A stretch of DNA of 64,000 nucleotides from Neisseria dentiae (GTDB lineage Bacteria; Pseudomonadota; Gammaproteobacteria; Burkholderiales; Neisseriaceae). The position numbers were made by a program, and so were the translations under genes. The notes under the pieces were generated by a model. That model was not told the origin of the DNA. It did no database searches and saw only the letters and a list, made by a program, of their open reading frames with translations. The stretch is taken from assembly GCF_024580525.1 (NCBI RefSeq), contig NZ_JANIKQ010000001.1:248001-312000 (forward strand). Reading direction: 5' to 3'. Shown here piece after piece: positions 7,893 through 15,691 of this stretch. Position 1 is the first letter of the stretch; the number at the start of each line of letters is the position of its first letter.

Positions 7893-8257
7893 GAATCCCC
7901 CTTTTGTTCATTCTGAACACCGGCTAAAGCCAAATCCACCGCCATAGCCATTAAAACAGGGGAAGTTTCACTCACAACGGCGGTCAAATCCCGCAAGGTA
8001 TCTTCCACTTCTTGCAAATCTACCCGACAATGCGCGGCTGCTTGTCGGTTTACTTCGGCCAAACGGTTCATCATAAACAGTGCAGCCAATAAGGAACGGT
8101 TGGCCGTTTCCGCGCATGATTGCAGATAATCCGAATATTCAGAACTTAACACTTTGGCGTTATCAATGGCCGCGCCGTTTGCCAACAATGCAGGTAAGGC
8201 CGTCTGAAAGTTAGTGTTGAAGGAAAATTTAGGGTTTTTAGGATTCAAAGATTCCAT
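7889..8257 (-). CDS. Hypothetical element protein (122 aa), helical
   Basis: The sequence is mainly alpha-helical: FQTALPALLANGAAIDNAKV, then YSDYLQSCAETANRSLLAAL and VDLQEVEDTLRDLTAVVSE. Similar small helical proteins of unknown role sit between alpA and the primase in many P4-like islands; that is a comparison of position, not of detected homology. The stop overlaps the next gene (ATGA at 7889-7892), and the start follows the upstream stop by 2 bases. Confidence 0.65.
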   Translation of the reverse strand: MESLNPKNPKFSFNTNFQTALPALLANGAAIDNAKVLSSEYSDYLQSCAETANRSLLAALFMMNRLAEVNRQAAAHCRVDLQEVEDTLRDLTAVVSETSPVLMAMAVDLALAGVQNEQKGDS

Positions 8258-8259
8258 GA

Positions 8260-8814
8260 TTACACCTCCCCGCTAATCACATTGCACACCGTCCAGCGCG
8301 TGCCGTTTTGCACGATATTGAAGCGGTAGTCGTTGGTGTTGGAAGCCGTCAGGCGGTCAATAAAGCGGCCTGCATCGGCCAAAGAATCAAAAGAACGGAT
8401 AGAACGGGAAATAAGCGGGCGTGAATAGCCCTTACGGATTTTACGCATAATGATATGTACCTTTTCGTGTTGGTTTTTAATGCCCCGTTTCACGCTGCTA
8501 AACGTGAGGGCGGGGAACAAAAGGAACGGGTTAGCAGACTGGACAACACGTTTCCAGCAGGCGTAAAGCCTCCCGTTCCCCTGTTCCCCGTAGGAAAAGG
8601 TACAACAAGGGAATGCAGACGTAACAATGCCGCCCGATATGGGATAACGGCGGCTTGTCTGCCGTGTTGTATTAGGGCTGCTAAACCCTGCCGCTTGATT
8701 GAAAGCAGCGGATTCATTGTGCAACCGTCTGATTAAAACGTCAAGCAGGATACGGCGGTTTACGCCCATATCGCCCGAAAATGCTTGATATGTTGATAAA
8801 AACTGCATTAACAT
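8260..8814 (-). CDS. Element protein with alternative starts (184 or 62 aa)
   Basis: The long frame begins at the ATG 8812-8814, which has an excellent AAAGGA site 6 bases upstream. A second start at 8446-8448 gives 62 residues (MRKIRKGYSRPLISRSIRSF ... WTVCNVISGEV) that look like an ordinary small folded protein. The upstream 122 residues are Ser-, Arg- and Pro-rich and less protein-like. This layout, a poorly protein-like N-terminal extension followed by an internal start, recalls the Ash and Icd-like proteins of P4-type elements, where the 5' part overlaps regulatory RNA. I cannot prove that link by sequence. The gene lies 2 bases from the next operon gene. Confidence 0.5.
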   Translation of the reverse strand: MLMQFLSTYQAFSGDMGVNRRILLDVLIRRLHNESAAFNQAAGFSSPNTTRQTSRRYPISGGIVTSAFPCCTFSYGEQGNGRLYACWKRVVQSANPFLLFPALTFSSVKRGIKNQHEKVHIIMRKIRKGYSRPLISRSIRSFDSLADAGRFIDRLTASNTNDYRFNIVQNGTRWTVCNVISGEV

Positions 8815-8929
8815 AATGTTTCCTTTGAATCACAATCAAAGTTTTTATAAGCCGTTTTGGCCCCCCCTAACCAAGCCGCCTTACCTGTTTCAGGTTTGGC
8901 GGTTTTGGTTTTTGGGGCTGCCACGGCAC

Positions 8930-9529
8930 TCATTGCACAATCCCTTGACGGGAAAGCATAGGCCGCTTGTGTTTCAGGCACTCGGCAGTTTGCTTAAACA
9001 AACGCACAAGCCGTTTATCAAACACGGTTTGTTCACACCAGCCGTCATGCACCAGCGATACGCCTTTTTGCGTCATTTCTACCGCCAGCACTTCAAATTG
9101 CGCCCACGGCATCGCCGCCAAATATTCACGGTCTCGGAAAAGTAGCGAAGCAATGCGGCTGATTAATTCCAACTGCACTTTTTCAGGCGCAAACGCTCCG
9201 TCAGCGATAAAACCGATACCGCTTTTACTTTGTTTGTTGCCCGCCGCTTCGATATACAGCCATTCACGCGCCGCACCCAATGATTCCGAATCGGTCTCAC
9301 GGTCAACCCGTACTGCGGTAGGCAAATGCCCGTATGGGTCGGCAAAAAACGAAAGAAAGCGCGTTTGGCCGCCATTTCGCCGTTCAAACCCTTCACGGTT
9401 ATCATCAGGCGCACCACAGCGCACGATATACGTCAAGTCATTAGGCTCTTTTGCGCAGCCCGCTGACACACGCGCTACATAAACCGTCAAAAAATCATCT
9501 AAATCATTTAAAAGAATATCGTTTTTCAT
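8930..9529 (-). CDS. Hypothetical element protein (199 aa)
   Basis: A soluble protein: MKNDILLNDLDDFLTVYVAR, then GAAREWLYIEAAGNKQSKSGIGFI and AMPWAQFEVLAVEMTQKGVSLVHDG. I recognise no domain. The N-terminal acidic start and mixed alpha/beta pattern suggest one globular unit. Its start overlaps the alpA stop by 4 bases (ATGA), so it is co-translated with the regulator. The 115-base gap after it ends at the strong ribosome site of the next gene. Confidence 0.65.
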   Translation of the reverse strand: MKNDILLNDLDDFLTVYVARVSAGCAKEPNDLTYIVRCGAPDDNREGFERRNGGQTRFLSFFADPYGHLPTAVRVDRETDSESLGAAREWLYIEAAGNKQSKSGIGFIADGAFAPEKVQLELISRIASLLFRDREYLAAMPWAQFEVLAVEMTQKGVSLVHDGWCEQTVFDKRLVRLFKQTAECLKHKRPMLSRQGIVQ

Positions 9530-9768
9530 GCCTTCGCTCCTTGCTGGTGTTGTTTACGGCTCGCTGCAATGCGCTTATCAAGCCACGCCTGTAAGCCGTC
9601 AGACGGCCACGCAACGGCATTGGCCGACAACTGCACACGCTGGGGAAAATCGGCATCAAACCGCGCTTTGTCTTTCGGATTGTTTTTGGCATAAATCGCC
9701 GCCCGTGATAGCCCTGTAACTGCCATCACATCGGGCAGGCGAAGCATACGGATAGAAATGTTTTCCAT
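9526..9768 (-). CDS. alpA: AlpA-family transcriptional regulator/excisionase-like
   Basis: 80 residues with the MerR/AlpA-type helix-turn-helix: MLRLPDVMAVTGLSRAAIYAK, then DFPQRVQLSANAVAWPSDGLQAWLDKRIAA. AlpA proteins of P4-like and CP4-57-like elements activate element genes or promote excision. The WPSDGLQAWL turn is the family's AVGW.EVxxWL motif, here partly written by DUS bases (CCGTCAGACGGCC). A 14-bp perfect inverted repeat lies 22 bases upstream. It is the first gene of the operon 9768 to 7480. Confidence 0.88.
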   Translation of the reverse strand: MENISIRMLRLPDVMAVTGLSRAAIYAKNNPKDKARFDADFPQRVQLSANAVAWPSDGLQAWLDKRIAASRKQHQQGAKA

Positions 9769-9789
9769 AGTTTAAGCTCCAAATAAAAA

Positions 9790-9837
9790 TTCCCGTGTAT
9801 TCCGTTATTGCTTGATAGCAGGGGGAATACACGGGAA
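9790..9837. promoter_or_regulatory. Perfect 14-bp inverted repeat upstream of alpA
   Basis: TTCCCGTGTATTCC (9790-9803) and GGAATACACGGGAA (9824-9837) are exact reverse complements with a 20-base spacer. It sits just before alpA, between it and the divergently spaced 231-codon gene. It may be an operator, a recombination directionality site, or a terminator for the upstream gene; there is no T-run on the minus strand, so a terminator is the weakest choice. Confidence 0.6.
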
Positions 9838-9944
9838 TAAATATAGCCGCTTATAATAAGCTGCATAATGGAATTAACCGACTACTTCCAATGGAAAAGA
9901 CTAGTAGCTATACATGGGAAACGGCTAGCTTTTTCCACTTTAAT

Positions 9945-10640
9945 TTAATTAAATAAATCAGGATTATTTTCTTTAAACTTCAATAAGTTACCACTCTTCA
10001 AATAATCTCTTGCAGTAGAACAGACATACCCAAAGCTTGAAGCATAAGCCGCCGCAAAGTTATTTCTACTCATACCGCTTGCTTCGTATTTCTTTATCAT
10101 TTCTGCCCGCTTTTCTTTTTTAGCTTGTACCTTATCTGATTTAGCAGATTTTAAGCCATTAAGCCGCGCTAAAGCTGATAACAACCCATCATAGTCATCT
10201 TCCCTAATCAATCGAATAGGCGGCTCTCTGTTGCTTACCGTAACGCCTACACCCCTAACAGCTTCAGAAACAATAGTTTTATCAGCAGATATATCTACAT
10301 CACCAGCTAAAAACTGCACTCGCTGCCGCAGTTCATTTTCTTGTTTTTTAACATATTCATAATGCTTTTTAACTATACTTTCTAAAGAATTTTCTTCAAG
10401 CTGTTCCCGATATTTATTAATAGTTTTATCAGCAGATATATCTACAGCACCAGCTAAAAACTGCATTCGCTGCCGCAGTTCATCTTCTTGTTTTTTAACA
10501 TATTCATAATGCTTTTTAACTATACTTTCTAAAGAATTTTCTTCAAGCTGTTCCCGATATTTATTAATTGAACTTAATACGCAATTTCGTTCAAAAAATT
10601 GTTGCAGCCCTTCCTTTTGTGGTGTGCGGTCATTCTTCAT
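9945..10640 (-). CDS. Hypothetical protein with tandem 49-residue repeats
   Basis: 231 residues. Residues 25-73 and 74-122 are two copies of the same 49-residue unit (INKYREQLEENSLESIVKKH ... VDISADKT) with only four substitutions. Each unit is a charged amphipathic helix, likely coiled coil. The C-terminus (AEMIKKYEASGMSRNNFAAA, then YVCSTARDYLKSG) looks like a helix-turn-helix of small phage regulators. The gene is clearly more AT-rich than its neighbours, with many AAA and ATT codons and no DUS, which suggests recent entry. It stands alone between the integrase and alpA, a usual cargo position. No function is assigned. Confidence 0.65.
   Translation of the reverse strand: MKNDRTPQKEGLQQFFERNCVLSSINKYREQLEENSLESIVKKHYEYVKKQEDELRQRMQFLAGAVDISADKTINKYREQLEENSLESIVKKHYEYVKKQENELRQRVQFLAGDVDISADKTIVSEAVRGVGVTVSNREPPIRLIREDDYDGLLSALARLNGLKSAKSDKVQAKKEKRAEMIKKYEASGMSRNNFAAAYASSFGYVCSTARDYLKSGNLLKFKENNPDLFN
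10275..10568. repeat. 147-bp tandem duplication inside a coding region
   Basis: Copy 1 is 10422-10568 and copy 2 is 10275-10421; they join without spacer and keep frame. The few differences show that the duplication is recent. Copy number could vary by slippage or recombination, which would change the length of the coiled-coil part by 49 residues per unit. Confidence 0.85.
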
Positions 10641-10773
10641 AATCCCTACCTTCTACCCCCCCCGCCAATAAATCAGGAAACCACACCAGCAAGGCAGGCA
10701 GGGAGAATGACCTTGTTTTCGCCCTTGGTAGCTAATCGCAGGCTAGGTGTGGTTGTAACGTTTCAGACGGCCT

Positions 10774-11976
10774 TTAACCGCCCTGAATCAACGCCCGCGC
10801 TTTATCATAGCGGGCGCGCAAATAATCTGAATACCATTGCATCATCTCTACCCGTTCGGCCATGTAGTCCGTACGGTTATAGGCTGCTCTGATTTTGTTG
10901 TCGTCGATATGGGCAAGCTGCCGTTCGATGGCATCGGGGTTAAAGCCCTGTTCGTTTAATACGCTGCTTGCAAGGCTGCGGAAGCCGTGCGGCGTGGCTA
11001 TGCCTTTGTATCCCATGCCGTTAATGATTTTGCCTGCCGTGTTTTCGCTGATATGGCCGTCTATGGCGGTGCGGCTGGGGAACAGAAACGGGCTGTGCCC
11101 CGTTATGGCGTGTAGCTCTTGCAATAACTCAAGCGGCCAGTCTGCCAACGGGATAATATGCGCTCGGGGGCGTTTCATACGCTCGGCGGGTATCGTCCAT
11201 GTTTTCTTGTCAAAGTCGATTTCTTGCCATCTGCCGCCGCGTATTTCGGTGTTACGGGCAAAGCAAAGCATAATCAGCATCACACATAGGCGGTTTTGCT
11301 GATGTGTATCGGCCAGCATCAGCCGTCTGAAAAACTCGGTTAGCTCTTCGCGCGGCAAGGCGGGCATATGAACGGCCTGCCGTTTAGGCAGATAACCGAC
11401 AAGCGGGGCGGCGGGGTTGCCGTCGGTAAGCTCCAGCAAAGCGGCATGGTTGAAAACGCTGCCTATCCATTGCCTGATTTTTTCTGCCGTTTCCAATGCG
11501 CCCCGCTCGGCGATATGTTCGATTACGTTTTTTATATCGCTTACCCGTAATTCTTTAATCGGGCGGTTGCCGATATGCGGGAAAACGTCTGCTTCAAAAT
11601 ACTGCATAATCCGCGCCGCGTGTTTCTCTTTCCAGCGGGGCAGGTTCTTTGTGTGCCATTGCTTCGTTATTGCTTCAAAGGTATTCAGCAAGGCGGCCTG
11701 CCGTTCCTGTTTGGCCTGTTGCTTGGCTGTACTGGGGTCTTGCCCTATGGCAATCAGGCGGCGGGCATTTTCAGCGGCTCCCCGTGCTTCCGCCAAGCCG
11801 ATAATGGGGTAAACGCCGATTGCAAACGTTTTTCTTTTTCGGTCTATTGAATAATCAAGCCGCCAATACTTCCCACCGTTTGGTTTTACCAACAGATACA
11901 AGCCGCGCCCGTCTGTCAGCTTATAGGGCTTGTCGGCGGGTTTGGTGTTCTTTATTTGGCGGTCGTTCAACGGCAT
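10774..11976 (-). CDS. int: P4-type tyrosine recombinase (integrase)
   Basis: 400 residues from MPLNDRQIKNTKPADKPYKL, the typical start of this family; the frame is open to 12045 but would need a TTG. The N-terminal DUF4102 arm-binding domain (LTDGRGLYLLVKPNGGKYWR) is followed by a SAM-like core-binding domain and the catalytic domain. Catalytic residues visible are Arg241 (FARNTEIRGG), His330 and Arg333 (TPHGFRSLA), His356 (LAHIDDN) and Tyr366 (AAYNRTDY). All are present, so the enzyme should be active. It lies next to the intact tRNA-Leu, as usual for P4-like integrases, and would recombine within the 54-bp repeat. Confidence 0.93.
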   Translation of the reverse strand: MPLNDRQIKNTKPADKPYKLTDGRGLYLLVKPNGGKYWRLDYSIDRKRKTFAIGVYPIIGLAEARGAAENARRLIAIGQDPSTAKQQAKQERQAALLNTFEAITKQWHTKNLPRWKEKHAARIMQYFEADVFPHIGNRPIKELRVSDIKNVIEHIAERGALETAEKIRQWIGSVFNHAALLELTDGNPAAPLVGYLPKRQAVHMPALPREELTEFFRRLMLADTHQQNRLCVMLIMLCFARNTEIRGGRWQEIDFDKKTWTIPAERMKRPRAHIIPLADWPLELLQELHAITGHSPFLFPSRTAIDGHISENTAGKIINGMGYKGIATPHGFRSLASSVLNEQGFNPDAIERQLAHIDDNKIRAAYNRTDYMAERVEMMQWYSDYLRARYDKARALIQGG

Positions 11977-12029
11977 TTTTACGGTACTTTTTTTGTGGTA
12001 TTTTCGGATACCGCTAAAAATACCGTAAA
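11976..12029. promoter_or_regulatory. Putative integrase arm-type sites, right
   Basis: TTTTTACGGTACTTTTT at 11976-11992 and AAAAATACCGTAAA at 12016-12029 are inverted versions of the words at 2507-2531. They overlap the integrase promoter and start region, so binding could also make integrase autoregulated. Confidence 0.45.
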
Positions 12030-12161
12030 TTTTTTGTTGATTCAATAAGACGGGTGTAGATTGGTGTAGATAATAAAGGCCGTCTGAAACAGCTCTTTAT
12101 CAGACTAAAAGCCTTGCTGGGCTTGGTTTTTTGTGTATTTGGGTAGATGGGTATAGACGTA

Positions 12162-12215
12162 AAAAAACAGCCCCGAAAGGCTGTTGTTTTTTGAGTTTGG
12201 TGCGGAAGGAGAGAC
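12162..12215. repeat. Proximal attachment-site repeat at tRNA-Leu 3' end
   Basis: Identical to 2400-2453. It overlaps the last 18 bases of tRNA-Leu including the encoded CCA, and continues through the tRNA terminator. Confidence 0.9.
12166..12185 (-). terminator. Rho-independent terminator of tRNA-Leu
   Basis: AACAGCC and GGCTGTT form a 7-bp stem with a 6-base loop, followed on the minus strand by a run of T's (A's on the plus strand at 12161-12167). The att duplication copies this terminator too. Confidence 0.8.
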
Positions 12216-12282
12216 TCGAACTCTCACACCTTGCGGCGCTGGAACCTAAATCCAGTGCGTCTACCAATTTCGCCACTTCCGC
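12198..12282 (-). tRNA. tRNA-Leu (anticodon UAG)
   Basis: Read on the minus strand, the gene starts GCGGAAGTGGCGAAATTGGT and ends with TTCGAGTC, the acceptor strand CTTCCGC, A and an encoded CCA. The anticodon stem CTGGA/TCCAG encloses the loop TTTAGGT, giving anticodon UAG for CUN codons. The long variable arm of class II tRNA is present. The acceptor 3' end is the integration site of the element to the left; the intact gene is kept on the integrase side. Confidence 0.95.
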
Positions 12283-12384
12283 ATAGAATATGAAAGGCAG
12301 GATTATACCGAAAGTTAACGGAGATGCAAATCCGCCGCGCTTGAAAAAAGGTATAATGCACTCACCTATCCGAAACACCCGAAC

Positions 12385-12411
12385 AGGCCGTCTGAAACGT
12401 TCAGACGGCCT
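12385..12411. terminator. DUS inverted pair upstream of the GAF gene
   Basis: AGGCCGTCTGAA and TTCAGACGGCCT form a hairpin 38 bases before the GAF gene start. Being upstream, it may also act as a leader hairpin rather than a pure terminator. Confidence 0.55.
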
Positions 12412-12448
12412 CAATACCGAATTAACGCAAGAAAAAGGAAGCATCGAT

Positions 12449-13117
12449 ATGCCTGTTTCGCTGATCCGCGATTATTTGCAAACGCAAGGCTTGCGGCTGC
12501 CCGAAGACGATATCCGCGTGGGCGTGCTGGCGGCGCAAACGGTGATGCACAACGGCCGCGCCGAAATCGACCGCGGGGTTTTGTGGTATGCCGCAGACGA
12601 TGCCGTGCTGTCGGAGCATATCGCCCCCACGCCCGAAAACGAAACCCTGCTTAAGCAGATTTTCATGGCTTTGGATTCGGCCTACAGCCGCACCGCCGCC
12701 GCACAAAGCGCGGTGGTGTATGCGCTGCTGCCGTCCGAACCAGGCCCGTTTTTGCTGCGCTTGGCGCAGCAGGGGCAGGTGTTGGCGCAACGGCTGCCGG
12801 TTAGCGAAGAAAATTCCCGCTTCCACCTGCCCGTGCGTTCGGCGCAAACCGGCTGGCTGAACCTGGCGGAAGATGTGGCGCACTGGCTCTCTTCGGAAGC
12901 ACTCGAAGGCAGCCACAACGGCCGCAGCCAAAGCCAGATGTCGCTGCCGGTCAGCACCGAAAACGGCAGCGTGCTCGGTGTCGTGCATGTGGAATACGAA
13001 AGCAAGGCGGCGCTCACCGAAGCCGTTCAAGCCGATTGGGTGGCGCTGGCTCTGGCGCTGGCCGAGCCGATGGCCGCTTTGCTGAAACCCGAACACCAAG
13101 AGGAACAAAATGACTGA
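12449..13117 (+). CDS. GAF-like domain protein
   Basis: 222 residues from the ATG at 12449, which follows AAAAAGGAAG. The C-terminal half ([47 protein letters not shown]) has the GAF-fold pattern of a strand, a small-molecule pocket and the helix found in phytochrome-like and c-di-nucleotide-type GAF domains. The N-terminal half has no clear motif. The stop overlaps ribA by 8 bases, so the two are one operon. In Neisseria a GAF-like protein next to ribA is common; its ligand is not known to me. Confidence 0.7.
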   Translation: MPVSLIRDYLQTQGLRLPEDDIRVGVLAAQTVMHNGRAEIDRGVLWYAADDAVLSEHIAPTPENETLLKQIFMALDSAYSRTAAAQSAVVYALLPSEPGPFLLRLAQQGQVLAQRLPVSEENSRFHLPVRSAQTGWLNLAEDVAHWLSSEALEGSHNGRSQSQMSLPVSTENGSVLGVVHVEYESKAALTEAVQADWVALALALAEPMAALLKPEHQEEQND

Positions 13118-13697
13118 ACCGTTGAAATTTATCGCCGCCTGCCGCCTGCCCACCGAGTGGGGTGTGTTTACCCTGCACGGGTTTGAAGAAGCAAACGGGC
13201 AGGAGCATGTGGCGTTAACCATGGGCGACATCACCGACGGAGCACCGGTGTTGGCGCGCATACATTCCGAATGCTTAACCGGCGATGCGCTGTTTTCGCA
13301 AAAGTGCGATTGTGGCCCGCAGCTTCAGGCAGCCATGCAGGTGGTTCAGCAAGCAGGCCGTGGCGTGATTGTGTATCTGCGCCAAGAAGGACGCGGCATC
13401 GGCCTGATCAACAAAATCCGCGCTTATCAGCTGCAAGATCAGGGTTTGGACACGGTGGAGGCCAATGTGGCGCTGGGCCTGCCGGTAGATGCCCGCGATT
13501 TTACGCTGGCCAAGCATATTTTCGAGCATTTGGGCGTGAAAGAAGTGAAGCTCTTAACCAACAACCCTGAAAAAGTGCAGGTGCTGGCCGACGCGGGCAT
13601 CAAGGTGGCCGAACGCGTACCGCTGCAAGTGGGCGAGAATCTAGAAAATGAACGTTACCTCCACACCAAAGCCGAAAAACTCGGCCATTGGTTTTAG
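13110..13697 (+). CDS. ribA: GTP cyclohydrolase II
   Basis: 195 residues. The enzyme opens the GTP imidazole ring, the first step of riboflavin synthesis. Zinc ligands are Cys55, Cys66 and Cys68 ([17 protein letters not shown]). The substrate loop [16 protein letters not shown] follows, then the conserved LLTNNPEK. Length and motifs are those of a stand-alone RibA, without a fused RibB domain. It overlaps the GAF gene, and a DUS-pair terminator follows at 13741. Confidence 0.95.
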   Translation: MTEPLKFIAACRLPTEWGVFTLHGFEEANGQEHVALTMGDITDGAPVLARIHSECLTGDALFSQKCDCGPQLQAAMQVVQQAGRGVIVYLRQEGRGIGLINKIRAYQLQDQGLDTVEANVALGLPVDARDFTLAKHIFEHLGVKEVKLLTNNPEKVQVLADAGIKVAERVPLQVGENLENERYLHTKAEKLGHWF

Positions 13698-13740
13698 CAA
13701 CTGTGTTACTAAGCCGCTCTGAAAACCCAACATCGTTTAC

Positions 13741-13767
13741 AGGCCGTCTGAACGTTTCAGACGGCCT
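13741..13767 (+). terminator. DUS inverted-pair terminator after ribA
   Basis: AGGCCGTCTGAA and TTTCAGACGGCCT form a compact hairpin 44 bases after the ribA stop. Confidence 0.7.
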
Positions 13768-13865
13768 GTTGCATAAAACCGATGCCATCGACCACTTTTC
13801 CGAACCTTATCATTCAATTTCAATTGATTTTTTCAAACACCTGCCGCCGAATGGCAGCCGCCTTC

Positions 13866-13894
13866 TTTACACCGCAAAACCTTTACTATATATT
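13866..13894 (+). promoter_or_regulatory. Sigma-70-like promoter of the CoA-transferase gene
   Basis: TTTACA (13866-13871), 17-base spacer, TATATT (13889-13894). The gene starts about 120 bases downstream, leaving a long leader. The gap 13698-14017 holds only this promoter and the ribA terminator. Confidence 0.55.
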
Positions 13895-14017
13895 GCCGAA
13901 TGAACCGGCTACGCCGCACTACACGGCCGCCGTTTTCCCGAACACCATATTGAACGTTTAACGGAACCGCCCGAATAATTGGGGAAAGCGGTTTCCCATT
14001 CCCAAGAGGAGACACTC

Positions 14018-15541
14018 ATGACTGCCAACGCAGCAGAACGCATCAAACACGAAGGCCTGCGCGCCAAAATCATGTCGGCCGAACAAGCGGCCGAATTTGT
14101 GCAAAACGGCATGACCGTTGCCATCAGCGGCTTTACCGGCGCTGGCTATCCCAAAGAGCTGCCCACCGCCATCGCCGAGCGCGCCAAAGCCGCCCATGCG
14201 CGCGGTGAAGCGTTTGCCATCGGCATGATCACCGGCGCTTCCACTGCCCCAGAATGCGACGGCGTATTGGCCGCCGCCAATTGTGTAAGCTTCCGCAACC
14301 CCTTCCAATCCGACCCCGGCATCCGCAACAGCATCAACGCCGGCAATATCGCCTACCAAGACATGCACTTGTCGCACGTTGAACAGCAGATGCGCCAAGG
14401 CTTCTACGGCAATTTCGATATCGCCATCATCGAAGCCGCCGGTATCACCGCCGACGGCAAAATCATCCCCGCCATGGGCATCGGCCATGGTAACGAAGCG
14501 CTGAAAGCAGCGAAAAAAGTGATAATCGAAGTAAACTCCGCCCAAAATGAAAAACTGGAAGGCATGCACGACGTGGTGTACGACATCGGTGTGCCGCCGC
14601 ACCGCAAACCCATCCCGATTACCGGCCCGTTCGACCGCATCGGCTCGCCCTATTTGGAATGCGATTTGGACAAAATCGTTGCTGTAGTACTCACCAACAG
14701 CGGCGACCGCAACAGCAAATTCGCCGACCCCGACGACAACTCCAAACGCATCGCCGCGCAAATCATCGACTTCTTCTCGCATGAAGTGAAAGCCGGCCGC
14801 CTGCCGAAAAACCTGCTGCCGCTGCAATCGGGCGTGGGCAACGTGGCCAACGCCGTATTGGCCGGCCTGTTGGACGCGCCGTTTGACGATCTCACCGGTT
14901 ACACCGAAGTGCTGCAAGACGGCATGCTCGACCTGATTATCGCCGGCAAAATGAAATCGGCTTCCGCTACCGCCCTTTCGTTCAGCCCCGATGCGCTGCA
15001 ACGCTTTAATGACAACATCGAGTTTTTGCGCGACAAAATCATCTTGCGCCCGATGGAATACACCAACAACCCCGAAGTTATCCGCCGTTTGGGCGTTATC
15101 GGCATGAACGCCATGATCGAAGCCGATATCTACGGCAACGTAAACTCCACCCACGTAATGGGCACCAAAATGATGAACGGTATCGGCGGCTCCGGCGACT
15201 TCACCCGCAACGCCTTCTTCTCGTTCTTCGTGTCGCCCTCGGTGGCCAAAGACGGTGCGATTTCCTGCATCGTGCCGATGGTTTCCCACCACGACCACAC
15301 CGAACACGATGTGATGTTCATCGTAACCGAACAGGGCATGGCCGATTTGCGCGGCAAATCACCGCGCCAGCGTGCGAAGCTGATTATCAACAACTGCGCC
15401 CACCCCGAATACCGCGACCAGTTGAACGATTATTTCGACCGCGCCGAAAAAGCAGGCGGCCTGCACACGCCGCACCTGCTGCTGGAAGCCCTTTCCTGGC
15501 ACCAACGTTTCGTCGAAACCGGCGATATGCGCATCAAATAA
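14018..15541 (+). CDS. Succinyl-CoA:acetate CoA-transferase / acetyl-CoA hydrolase family
   Basis: 507 residues from the ATG at 14018, which follows AAGAGGA; an upstream in-frame ATG at 13979 is less likely. The family (AarC, ScpC, Ach1) transfers CoA between succinyl-CoA and acetate or hydrolyses acetyl-CoA. Visible signatures are MTVAISGFTGAGYPKELP at the N-terminus, SGVGNVANAVL (about 271-281) and YTEVLQDG, whose Glu297 is placed where the CoA-thioester Glu of AarC lies. VMGTKMMNGIGGSGDF is the second glycine loop. It probably links acetate to the citric acid cycle, which fits with the acetate symporter found later in the window. It is monocistronic. Confidence 0.88.
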   Translation: MTANAAERIKHEGLRAKIMSAEQAAEFVQNGMTVAISGFTGAGYPKELPTAIAERAKAAHARGEAFAIGMITGASTAPECDGVLAAANCVSFRNPFQSDPGIRNSINAGNIAYQDMHLSHVEQQMRQGFYGNFDIAIIEAAGITADGKIIPAMGIGHGNEALKAAKKVIIEVNSAQNEKLEGMHDVVYDIGVPPHRKPIPITGPFDRIGSPYLECDLDKIVAVVLTNSGDRNSKFADPDDNSKRIAAQIIDFFSHEVKAGRLPKNLLPLQSGVGNVANAVLAGLLDAPFDDLTGYTEVLQDGMLDLIIAGKMKSASATALSFSPDALQRFNDNIEFLRDKIILRPMEYTNNPEVIRRLGVIGMNAMIEADIYGNVNSTHVMGTKMMNGIGGSGDFTRNAFFSFFVSPSVAKDGAISCIVPMVSHHDHTEHDVMFIVTEQGMADLRGKSPRQRAKLIINNCAHPEYRDQLNDYFDRAEKAGGLHTPHLLLEALSWHQRFVETGDMRIK

Positions 15542-15558
15542 CCGTATTGGTATCCGCC

Positions 15559-15586
15559 AACCCCTTGCAGCTTTTGCAAGGGGTTT
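15559..15586 (+). terminator. Rho-independent terminator after the CoA-transferase
   Basis: AACCCCTTGCA and TTGCAAGGGGTT form a long stem followed by TTTTT. This one is not built from DUS. Confidence 0.85.
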
Positions 15587-15691
15587 TTATTCGGCTTGAC
15601 TTTGCCTGACTGAACCGGAGCTTGATAGTCAATCAGTTTGAGAAAAGCACTTCCAAGACGGCCTTAAAATGTTTGTACAAAGATTCAGGCC

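Larger units (their letters stand above)
2400..12215. mobile_element. Integrated P4-like satellite/IME at tRNA-Leu
   Basis: The element is bounded by a perfect 54-bp direct repeat (2400-2453 and 12162-12215) that covers the 3' end of tRNA-Leu plus its terminator. The integrase gene lies next to the intact tRNA and reads inward. Contents on the minus strand from right to left: integrase, a gene with a 147-bp tandem duplication, AlpA-like regulator, unknown operon genes, zinc/Toprim primase, DUF927 ATPase, iteron-rich region, SSB-like protein and hicAB. There are no capsid, tail, portal or terminase genes and no conjugation genes, so it would have to be a satellite, an IME or a remnant. Confidence 0.85.

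Noticed and set aside
13958..15307. 449-codon open frame antisense to the CoA-transferase
   Set aside because: Gly/His/Val-rich composition typical of a shadow frame opposite a GC-rich gene; the plus-strand gene is certain.
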